This document shows, in pieces, positions 1 to 5,355 of a DNA stretch of 6,742 nucleotides. This DNA is from Ruminococcus sp. (GTDB taxonomy: Bacteria; Bacillota; Clostridia; Oscillospirales; Ruminococcaceae), in contig JAFYET010000041.1 of assembly GCA_017544125.1 (NCBI GenBank), positions 1 through 6,742 on the forward strand, given 5' to 3'. A program made the position numbers and the translations under genes. Under the pieces are notes generated by a model, which worked only from the letters and a program-made list of their open reading frames with translations, was not told where the DNA came from and did not search any database. How positions within the stretch are numbered: position 1 is the stretch's first letter; each line of letters starts with the position of its first letter.

Positions 1-1064
1 ACTATCTCATATACCATATCGCCGTTTTGCGGCACGGAATTCATATTAGGCACTGTGCGCCTTTCTAAGAACGCCGTATCGTAGTTATCTATCATAAACG
101 GCAGCAGCGCACGCCCGAACGAATCCCTCACCATATAAAGGCTGCCCGAGCCTGCGGGCTTTAGCTTCTGGGTGCGTATTCGCATATCGCCCTGCTCTTT
201 ATCGGACATAAAGAGCGCTAAGCTCTCTGCCGTGTCCTTAGCAGTTGGCGGCATTGTAAAGCGGAACTCGTCATACTCTATATCAAAGTGATACTGCTCA
301 TCATACCCCGGGTCGTTGGGGTAGAGGAGCTTTTCAAGGTCGCCCTGCCAATCGTTTTTGACCTCATACTGTATGCTGTCATAAGTCTTATGCTCGTGGG
401 AGAGCCCGTCCATAATGGCGTTATAGCCTATGAGCGCACCGAGGTAATTCCAGTGGGTATCACGCTTATGGTAGATGCCTGCGTTTTTATTATCACGCAT
501 TATCTGCTTCATATCAAGCACGCTGACACCATGGGCTTTAAGCCGCTCAAGCAGCCTTGAATAGTTATTGCTGTCAGCCTTTACATAGTTTGCAGGCATA
601 TACTCATCATACACCTCTGCCTTATTGGGCATAGGCACAAAGAGGAAGCTGCCGCCCTTGCTCTTTACATTCTCTTCGATAAGCGAAAGGGTAACTGCCG
701 TGGCTTCGAGCTGATAGCTGCTCATAGCGTTGCTGTCAATATAATCAGCTGCCGAGCCCTCAAAGAAGAGCCAGCCGTCCTTGCCTGTTATTACGTTTGC
801 CACAGGTGCGCCGAAGACCTCGCTCTTTATCATACCTGCTGCCTCGAGCACACGGGCACGGAAAGGAAGCCTGTCGTTATACCACGCCTCTGCCTGGGTG
901 GAGAAATCGGTATTGAGCGAGCCTTGCTCTATCAGCTTTGGTGCGGGGCTGAGCTCACGCTTTTCAAGCTGCTCATTGCTTGCGGCAAAGGGCATTGCTA
1001 TGAGCGGGGCTGCGCAGACACCGAAGAAGAGGGCTGCGTATATTATCTTAAATGCTTTATTCAC
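1..1064 (-). CDS. DHHW/AlgJ-AlgX-like SGNH O-acyltransferase, 3' end cut by window edge
   Basis: The reading frame is open for 354 codons from a GTG at 1064 and leaves the window at base 1. The first 27 or so residues are a short basic start followed by a hydrophobic stretch, so the protein is probably membrane-anchored or secreted with its catalytic domain outside. Residues 94-101 read GKDGWLFF, a typical landmark of the AlgJ/AlgX/DHHW family. D202-T-H204-W-N matches the Asp-x-His of the catalytic triad, and S315 in RDSFGR is the likely nucleophile. Known members complete transfer of acetyl groups to a polysaccharide after an MBOAT partner exports them; acetyl as the group here is inferred. 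The start is set by AAGGGGGTG (1078-1070), 7 bases upstream, which overlaps the stop codon of the MBOAT gene and suggests translational coupling. Judging from family length, only a few tens of C-terminal residues are missing. Confidence 0.85.
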   Translation of the reverse strand, partial: MNKAFKIIYAALFFGVCAAPLIAMPFAASNEQLEKRELSPAPKLIEQGSLNTDFSTQAEAWYNDRLPFRARVLEAAGMIKSEVFGAPVANVITGKDGWLFFEGSAADYIDSNAMSSYQLEATAVTLSLIEENVKSKGGSFLFVPMPNKAEVYDEYMPANYVKADSNNYSRLLERLKAHGVSVLDMKQIMRDNKNAGIYHKRDTHWNYLGALIGYNAIMDGLSHEHKTYDSIQYEVKNDWQGDLEKLLYPNDPGYDEQYHFDIEYDEFRFTMPPTAKDTAESLALFMSDKEQGDMRIRTQKLKPAGSGSLYMVRDSFGRALLPFMIDNYDTAFLERRTVPNMNSVPQNGDMVYEI

Positions 1065-1076
1065 ACGCCCACCCCC

Positions 1077-2483
1077 TTAAAACCTGAAATAGATAAACGG
1101 GTTATATGTGCTCGAAACAAGCGAGAGCACACACAGAGCGAATATCACAAGCGTCCCCGAATATGCTGCATACTGAGCAGCGTGGAAAGCCTTTGTTTTT
1201 GCGAGCTTGTCTCTCACAAAAGGAACTGTGGGGATACTGAGAAGCACTGCGAACACGAATGATGTTAGCACAAGACCGTTTAGCAGCGCAAATACAGTTG
1301 CATCAGTGCCTGCATCGCCCGATGAGAACTTAAACATATCGCCTATTATCTTAACGCCCTGGGTCATATTATCAGCCCTGAATATAACAAAGGTAATAAT
1401 GACAACGAGCAGCGTATAAACATGGAGCAGCGGTCTTAGCTTCTTGCTCTTTGAGGGAATGAGCCCGTGGTTTTCAAGCAGCAGGAAGAAGCCGTGGGCA
1501 AGACCCCACACGATGAATGTGAAGTTTGCGCCGTGCCAGAAGCCTGTCAGGAAGAAAACGGTTATCTTGTTGACATCTGTTCTGACCTTGCCCTTGCGGT
1601 TGCCGCCGAGGGGTATATACACATACTCCTTGAACCAGGTCGAGAGGGATATATGCCACCTTCTCCAGAAATCCTGCATACTGCCGGCGGAGAATGGGTA
1701 GTTGAAATTCTCCTTGAAGTCAAAGCCGAACATACAGCCAAGACCTATAGCCATATCGGAATAGCCCGAGAAGTCAAAGAATATCTGGAGCGAATAGCAC
1801 ACAGCACCTATCCAGGCTGCACCTGTGCCCAGCTTATCGGGGTCAAGCCCGAAGACGGTATCTGCCACAAGACCCATCTGATTGGCAATAAGAACCTTTT
1901 TGCCGAGACCCGTTATAAAGCGGTTGACACCCCTTGCCACCCTGTCGGCAGAAAGCTCACGCTTATGCAGCTGCGACTCGATATCGTGGTACTTGACGAT
2001 AGGGCCTGCGATAAGCTGCGGGAAGAAAGAAATGTACAATAAAACGGACATGAGCTTTTTCTGCACCGACTTTTTATCCCTGTAAACGTCGATAACATAG
2101 CTGAGCCCCTGGAATGTAAAGAATGATATACCGATAGGCAGCCGTATCTTAGGCACGGGTATGCCGATGCCTGTCACATCGTTTATCAGCTGTGCAAAGA
2201 AGCCTGTATACTTGAATGCTATCAGCAGCCCGATATTTAGCAGCACCGCACAGAACACCGCCGCCTTATCGTGCTTATCCTTAGAGGCGGCAAGACCGAG
2301 GAAATAGTTTATAATGACGGATATTATCATTATAAACACTGCCACAGGCTCGCCGAAGGCATAGAACACAAGGCTTGCCAGCATGAGCAGGACGTTCCTG
2401 ATGCTATCCTTAGCGCACACAAGGTACAGACCAAAGGTCACAGGCAGGAACACAAAAAGAAATATGACCGAGCTGAAGGTCAT
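1077..2483 (-). CDS. MBOAT family membrane O-acyltransferase (AlgI-like)
   Basis: This 468-residue polytopic membrane protein begins MTFSSVIFLFVFLP, the usual AlgI-type N-terminus. Diagnostic segments in order are LPIGISFFTFQGLSYVIDVY (about 115-134), DFSGYSDMAIGLG (227-239), FWRRWHISLSTWF (272-284, H277), GFWHG (314-318, H317) and WGLAHG (H330). The His in FWHG is the best candidate for the catalytic residue by analogy with AlgI and DltB. Family members pass an acyl group from a cytoplasmic donor across the membrane to an SGNH-fold partner, and that partner follows 12 bases downstream. I chose the start at 2483 because AGAAGGG (2498-2492) lies 8 bases upstream and the protein then begins like its relatives. 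An in-frame ATG at 2519 would add 12 residues without a usable ribosome binding site. AlgI-like is preferred over DltB because the partner is DHHW-type and no dltA or dltC is seen. Confidence 0.9.
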   Translation of the reverse strand: MTFSSVIFLFVFLPVTFGLYLVCAKDSIRNVLLMLASLVFYAFGEPVAVFIMIISVIINYFLGLAASKDKHDKAAVFCAVLLNIGLLIAFKYTGFFAQLINDVTGIGIPVPKIRLPIGISFFTFQGLSYVIDVYRDKKSVQKKLMSVLLYISFFPQLIAGPIVKYHDIESQLHKRELSADRVARGVNRFITGLGKKVLIANQMGLVADTVFGLDPDKLGTGAAWIGAVCYSLQIFFDFSGYSDMAIGLGCMFGFDFKENFNYPFSAGSMQDFWRRWHISLSTWFKEYVYIPLGGNRKGKVRTDVNKITVFFLTGFWHGANFTFIVWGLAHGFFLLLENHGLIPSKSKKLRPLLHVYTLLVVIITFVIFRADNMTQGVKIIGDMFKFSSGDAGTDATVFALLNGLVLTSFVFAVLLSIPTVPFVRDKLAKTKAFHAAQYAAYSGTLVIFALCVLSLVSSTYNPFIYFRF

Positions 2484-2498
2484 AGGGTTAACCCTTCT
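2484..2498 (-). promoter_or_regulatory. Ribosome binding site of the MBOAT gene, inside a 12-bp palindrome
   Basis: On the minus strand AGAAGGG (2498-2492) is followed by TTAACCCT and then the ATG at 2483. AGGGTTAACCCT (2495-2484) is a perfect 12-bp palindrome touching the start codon. In RNA it can form a 4-bp AGGG/CCCU stem with a UUAA loop, covering the Shine-Dalgarno core. The stem is short, so any control of translation by this structure is speculative. Confidence 0.6.
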
Positions 2499-2577
2499 TT
2501 CAATAAAAAATGAGGTCATCTCTTTATCGTACTGTTTTTGGAGGGGAAATCAATGCATAATTCATAATGCATAATTG

Positions 2578-2602
2578 AGGAATCGCCCTGCGGGCGATGG
2601 AT
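2578..2602. repeat. Hairpin element, copy 1
   Basis: The arrangement is AGGA, arm ATCGCCC, loop TGC, arm GGGCGAT, then GGAT. The 7-bp stem (2582-2588 with 2592-2598) is perfect. A second version with the same flanks, the same loop and compensating stem changes lies at 5283-5307. No T-run follows on either strand, so it does not look like an intrinsic terminator. Confidence 0.6.
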
Positions 2603-2625
2603 CTCATAAAAGCTGAGGGGAGGAA

Positions 2626-2674
2626 CGTGGGGGCTTTCTGGGTATCAACGCAGTTGATACCTGCGCCACCCACG
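2626..2674. repeat. Nested inverted repeat
   Basis: The inner arms GGTATCAAC (2641-2649) and GTTGATACC (2653-2661) form a perfect 9-bp stem around GCA. Outside them CGTGGGGGC (2626-2634) pairs with GCCACCCACG (2665-2674) over 9 bp with one bulged A (2668). Read on the minus strand the inner loop is TGC, the same as in the hairpins at 2578 and 5283. The structure could form in the leader transcript of the MBOAT operon or represent palindromic repeat DNA. Confidence 0.55.
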
Positions 2675-2782
2675 CCCCTTCGGTAATGCGCTGCCCCTAC
2701 ATTGTACATTGCCCTACAAATCCCATTTTATCTTACATTACAAAAAGAGAACACCATATAAGAATCATCATTATCAAGCTAT

Positions 2783-2812
2783 ATTATATCATATCTGCGC
2801 TTTCAAAGTCAA
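2783..2812 (-). promoter_or_regulatory. Promoter of the MBOAT-DHHW operon
   Basis: On the minus strand TTGACT (2812-2807), an 18-base spacer and TATAAT (2788-2783) give a near-consensus housekeeping sigma promoter. Transcription would start near 2776, leaving a leader of about 290 bases before the ATG at 2483. This is the best minus-strand promoter in the intergenic region. A weaker candidate nearer the gene (TTGATT near 2550) has a poor -10. Confidence 0.7.
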
Positions 2813-2854
2813 TAATTTGTGTCAAGCTGTAAACAATTTGTATAAAAATATACA
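2811..2854. promoter_or_regulatory. Operator-like repeats between divergent promoters
   Basis: TGTAT and ATACA (2839-2843 and 2850-2854) form the inverted repeat TGTATAAAAATATACA. In addition AATAATTTGTGT (2811-2822) and AACAATTTGTAT (2832-2843) are direct repeats matching at 10 of 12 bases, spaced 21 bp or about two helical turns. The first overlaps the minus-strand -35 box, and the palindrome ends 13 bases before the plus-strand -35 box. The placement suits a shared regulator, but AT-rich DNA yields such repeats by chance. Confidence 0.35.
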
Positions 2855-2867
2855 TAATCATTGTTTT

Positions 2868-2897
2868 TTGACAAGAATTGTGGTAGAATATTATGGT
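2868..2897 (+). promoter_or_regulatory. Promoter of the amino acid ABC transporter operon
   Basis: A perfect TTGACA -35 box lies at 2868-2873. The -10 is less certain: TATTAT (2889-2894, 15-base spacer) and TATGGT (2892-2897, 18-base spacer) are both possible. Transcription would begin close to 2900, giving a leader of only about 20-25 bases with AGGAGA (2910-2915) 8 bases before the ATG. There is no room for a riboswitch, so control is more likely at initiation. Confidence 0.65.
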
Positions 2898-2923
2898 ATT
2901 AAATTCTTTAGGAGATAAAGGCT

Positions 2924-4435
2924 ATGAAGAAAAAACGCATTATTCCGCTTTTATGTGCGGCGGCGGTGGGGCTTTCGCTGGTGGCGGGGGCATTCACCTC
3001 ATGCTCTGAGAAAAATGAAAGCGAGCGCACAAAGCTAATCGTGGGCTTTGATGCAGAGTTCCCGCCATACGGGTACAAGGACGAATCGGGAGAGTATGTG
3101 GGCTTTGACCTTTCGCTTGCCGAGGAGGTATGCAAGCGCAACGGCTGGGAGCTTGTAAAACAGCCCATTGACTGGGATTCAAAGGACATGGAGCTCAAAA
3201 CTGGCGCTATCGACTGCATATGGAACGGCTTTACCGTGACGGGCAGAGAAAAGCTCTACACCTGGACAACGCCTTATGTTGATAACTCACAGGTGACGGT
3301 AGTTCTTGCCGACTCGGGGATAACCCAGATGAGCGACTTAGCGGGCAAGGTGGTGGCAGTTCAGGCAGACTCGGCAGCACTTGCGGCATTTGACAGCGAG
3401 GACGCAACCGATGAGAACAAAGCCCTGGCGCAAAGCTTCAAGGAGCTTCAGCAGGTACCAAACTACAACATAGCGTTCTTAAACTTGGAGAGCGGTGCTG
3501 TGAGTGCTATATGCATGGACATAGGCGTTGCAAAGTATGAGATAGAGGCAAGAGGCAGCAAGTTCATGATGCTTGACGAGCCTGTATCGACAGAGCAGTA
3601 TGCCGTAGGCTTCTTAAAGGGCAACTACGAGCTTAGAGACAAGGTGCAGGAGACGCTCATCGAAATGCTCGACGACGGCACATTTGCTAATATTGCAAAG
3701 GACTGGGAGCTTTCTGACAGCGTATGCTTAAACAAAGACGACCGGCTGCTTGACGGCGGCACTGAAAAGAAAGAGAGCTTTGCCGACAAGCTCGGGCGAA
3801 TATGCAAGCAGCTTGCTAAGGGCGTTGGCGCATCGCTTCTTATATTTGTACTCACACTTATATTCTCGCTGCCTTTGGGTCTGCTCATAGCCTTTGGCAG
3901 AATGAGCCGCTTCAAGCCGTTAAGCTGGCTTATGAAGCTATACATATCAATTGTACGAGGCACGCCGCTTATGCTACAGCTTTTAGTGGTGTTCTTCGGA
4001 CCTCACTTTATATTCGGCATATCCACAAGCTCTGAATACCGCTTCTACGCAGTGGTGATAGGCTTTACGCTAAACTATGCGGCTTACTTTGCCGAGATAT
4101 ACCGCTCGGGCATACAGGCAGTGCCCCAGGGGCAGCACGAAGCGGCAGAGATACTCGGCTACACAAGGCAGCAGAAGTTTATAAGGATAGTCTTCCCGCA
4201 GATGATAAAGAACATCATACCCTCTATCACCAACGAGGTAATAACCCTTGTAAAGGACACATCTTTAGCATTTGCCATATCCTACACCGAGATGTTCACC
4301 CTTGCAAAGCAGGTGGCTGCGGCAGAGGCGACGATAATACCGCTGTTCGTGGCAGGCGTATTCTACTATGTATTCAACTTCATAGTAGCTGCTGTGATGT
4401 CTGCGATAGAGAAAAAGCTCGAATACTTCAAATGA
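2924..4435 (+). CDS. Amino acid ABC transporter, substrate-binding domain fused to permease
   Basis: The protein has 503 residues. Residues 1-26 are a signal peptide (KKKR, then a hydrophobic core), and C27 in FTSC fits a lipobox although Phe at -3 is unusual. Residues about 35-272 are a family 3 solute-binding domain: FPPYGY, then YVGFDLSLAEEVC (58-70), R108 in TGREK as the expected contact for the ligand carboxylate, and D199 in MDIG as the expected contact for its amino group. A polar linker (about 273-300) leads to a HisM/GlnP-type permease with about five membrane helices from 303 on. It carries RGTP (345-348) and the EAA loop (EIYRSGIQAVP through EAAEILG, 401-422), which docks on the ATPase. 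AGGAGA sets the start. The ATPase follows 30 bases downstream. With this layout the assembled importer should be a dimer of the fusion, with two tethered binding domains. The substrate is a polar amino acid; Gln, Arg and cystine cannot be told apart here. Confidence 0.92.
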   Translation: MKKKRIIPLLCAAAVGLSLVAGAFTSCSEKNESERTKLIVGFDAEFPPYGYKDESGEYVGFDLSLAEEVCKRNGWELVKQPIDWDSKDMELKTGAIDCIWNGFTVTGREKLYTWTTPYVDNSQVTVVLADSGITQMSDLAGKVVAVQADSAALAAFDSEDATDENKALAQSFKELQQVPNYNIAFLNLESGAVSAICMDIGVAKYEIEARGSKFMMLDEPVSTEQYAVGFLKGNYELRDKVQETLIEMLDDGTFANIAKDWELSDSVCLNKDDRLLDGGTEKKESFADKLGRICKQLAKGVGASLLIFVLTLIFSLPLGLLIAFGRMSRFKPLSWLMKLYISIVRGTPLMLQLLVVFFGPHFIFGISTSSEYRFYAVVIGFTLNYAAYFAEIYRSGIQAVPQGQHEAAEILGYTRQQKFIRIVFPQMIKNIIPSITNEVITLVKDTSLAFAISYTEMFTLAKQVAAAEATIIPLFVAGVFYYVFNFIVAAVMSAIEKKLEYFK

Positions 4436-4465
4436 TAACTGCATATGATATGAGAGGTAAGCTAT

Positions 4466-5227
4466 ATGGAATTACTTGAGATAACAGGTCTTAAAAAGAG
4501 CTTCGGCGAGCTTGAGGTCTTAAAAGGCATAGACCTGTCGGTGAACGAAAAAGAGGTAGTGTCGATACTGGGACCTTCAGGCTCGGGCAAATCGACGTTT
4601 TTAAGGTGCATAAGTATGCTTGAACACCCCGATGAGGGCAAAATGGTATACTGCGGCAAAGAGGCGGCACACAGCGAGGGCGGCAAAATGATATACGCCC
4701 CCAAAAATGAGCTGAAGGAGATAAAAAGCAGCTTCGGGCTGGTTTTTCAAAGCTTCAATCTTTTCCCGCATTACAGCGTGCTCAAAAACCTCACCGATGC
4801 GCCCATACACGTACAGAAGCGCAGCAAGAACGAGGTGAAAAAGGAAGCAATGGCGCTGCTTGAAAAAATGGGGCTTTCGGACAAGGCGGAGCAGTACCCC
4901 TACCAGCTCTCGGGCGGGCAGCAGCAGCGTGTGGCGATAGCAAGGGCACTTGCCATGAAGCCGAAGATGCTTTTCTTTGACGAGCCCACATCGGCGCTTG
5001 ACCCTGAGCTGACAGCAGAGATACTAAAGGTTCTGCGTGGGCTTGCCGACGAACACATGACCATGGTGATAGTCACCCACGAGATAGGCTTTGCAAAAAG
5101 CGTATCAGACAAGGTGGTATTCATGGATGGCGGCGTGATAGTCGAGCAGGGCGCACCCGCCGATGTTATAGACAACCCCAAGAACGAGCGCACAAGGGCG
5201 TTTTTGAAGAAAATGGAAGAGAAATAA
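4466..5227 (+). CDS. Amino acid ABC transporter ATP-binding protein (GlnQ type)
   Basis: This 253-residue ATPase has every expected motif in order: Walker A GPSGSGKST (36-44), Q-loop Q95 in VFQSFNLFPH, signature LSGGQ (148-152), Walker B MLFFDE (168-173) followed by PTSALD, and H205 of the switch in VTHEIGFA. Length and motif pattern fit the PAAT (polar amino acid transport) ATPase family. It would dimerise on the cytoplasmic face and power the fused binding protein/permease encoded just upstream. GAGAGG (4452-4457) lies 8 bases before the ATG and supports the start. Co-transcription with the upstream gene is likely, since the 30-base gap holds no promoter or terminator. No specific gene symbol can be assigned because the substrate is unknown. 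Confidence 0.95.
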   Translation: MELLEITGLKKSFGELEVLKGIDLSVNEKEVVSILGPSGSGKSTFLRCISMLEHPDEGKMVYCGKEAAHSEGGKMIYAPKNELKEIKSSFGLVFQSFNLFPHYSVLKNLTDAPIHVQKRSKNEVKKEAMALLEKMGLSDKAEQYPYQLSGGQQQRVAIARALAMKPKMLFFDEPTSALDPELTAEILKVLRGLADEHMTMVIVTHEIGFAKSVSDKVVFMDGGVIVEQGAPADVIDNPKNERTRAFLKKMEEK

Positions 5228-5228
5228 G

Positions 5229-5249
5229 GAATAAGGCAGAGCCTTATTC
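5229..5249. repeat. 9-bp inverted repeat just after the ATPase stop codon
   Basis: GAATAAGGC (5229-5237) and GCCTTATTC (5241-5249) pair perfectly around AGA. The repeat begins one base after the TAA stop. No T-run follows, so it is a poor intrinsic terminator, but it could protect the 3' end of the ABC transporter message. Confidence 0.5.
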
Positions 5250-5284
5250 AGGTAACAGGTTACAGGTAACAGGTAACAGGTAAG
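5250..5284. repeat. Heptamer tandem array, five units of AGGTAAC
   Basis: Five back-to-back 7-base units cover 5250-5284: AGGTAAC, AGGTTAC, AGGTAAC, AGGTAAC and AGGTAAG. Three are identical and two differ by one base each. The array joins the hairpin element at 5283-5307 with a 2-base overlap. Such arrays usually arise by slippage, and copy number may vary between strains. Units are far too short for a CRISPR array. Confidence 0.85.
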
Positions 5285-5307
5285 GAGTCCGCCTGCGGCG
5301 GACGGAT
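5283..5307. repeat. Hairpin element, copy 2; possible weak terminator
   Basis: The layout is AGGA, arm GTCCGCC, loop TGC, arm GGCGGAC, then GGAT. The 7-bp stem (5287-5293 with 5297-5303) is GC-rich and followed shortly by TTTT (5307-5310), so it might act as a weak terminator after the ABC transporter operon. The resemblance to 2578-2602 argues that it is primarily a dispersed palindromic element. Confidence 0.6.
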
Positions 5308-5312
5308 TTTAA

Positions 5313-5334
5313 AGTGTATATCGTGCAATACACT
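5313..5334. promoter_or_regulatory. Inverted repeat upstream of the symporter gene, candidate operator
   Basis: AGTGTAT (5313-5319) and ATACACT (5328-5334) are perfect 7-bp inverted arms with an 8-base spacer, centred about 33 bases before the TTG start. The spacing is typical of a dimeric repressor site. No convincing -35/-10 pair is seen nearby, so the symporter promoter is unresolved, and the gene may be read from the ABC operon. Confidence 0.35.
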
Positions 5335-5341
5335 GATTAGC

Positions 5342-5348
5342 AAGGAGA
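5342..5348 (+). promoter_or_regulatory. Ribosome binding site that fixes the TTG start of the symporter gene
   Basis: AAGGAGA lies 8 bases before TTG at 5356. An in-frame TAG at 5338-5340 rules out any earlier start, and there is no in-frame ATG before the first membrane helix. Confidence 0.8.
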
Positions 5349-5355
5349 TAATCTT

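Larger units (their letters stand above)
2552..2712. repeat. GC-rich, hairpin-rich block in the MBOAT leader, probable dispersed repeat element
   Basis: About 160 bases differ sharply from the AT-rich DNA on their right. The left border carries two copies of AATGCATAATT (2552-2562 and 2566-2576) separated by CAT. The right border carries ACATTGTACATTG (about 2699-2711), itself a short internal repeat. Between them lie a 7-bp hairpin (2582-2598) and a larger nested inverted repeat (2626-2674). The block lies downstream of the minus-strand promoter and so would be transcribed in the leader. No open frame in it resembles a protein. I infer a small non-coding dispersed repeat; a structured regulatory leader is the main alternative. 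Confidence 0.5.

Noticed and set aside
288..560. 90-codon plus-strand hydrophobic frame
   Set aside because: It is antisense to the DHHW gene, covering its DTHWN catalytic motif; the minus-strand reading is clearly the real one.
1467..2042. 191-codon plus-strand frame opposite the MBOAT gene
   Set aside because: It is the antisense shadow of a gene whose conserved motifs are certain on the minus strand.
1077..2483. DltB (teichoic acid D-alanylation)
   Set aside because: The partner is a DHHW protein, not DltD-like with adjacent dltA/dltC, and the N-terminus and motifs fit AlgI-type MBOAT better.
2484..2519. Longer MBOAT gene starting at ATG 2519
   Set aside because: There is no properly spaced Shine-Dalgarno, and the added residues are polar and absent from the usual AlgI-type start.
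2524..2709. 61-codon minus-strand frame in the intergenic block
   Set aside because: It lies wholly inside the hairpin-rich repeat, its residues follow the palindromes, there is no convincing ribosome binding site, and it resembles no protein family I know.
2837..2854. ArgR box
   Set aside because: Against the E. coli-style consensus it misses about three conserved positions; kept only as a generic operator candidate.
2709..2918. 69-codon plus-strand frame before the ABC transporter
   Set aside because: It runs across both promoters and the operator-like repeats in AT-rich DNA, and has no ribosome binding site.
5229..5249. Rho-independent terminator after the ATPase
   Set aside because: The stem is good, but it is followed by the AGGTAAC array rather than a T-run.
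5250..5284. CRISPR-like array
   Set aside because: The units are 7 bases and contiguous, without spacers.
5228..5355. Glycine or other riboswitch before the symporter
   Set aside because: The 128-base gap is filled by simple repeats and short hairpins, and I see no glycine aptamer core.
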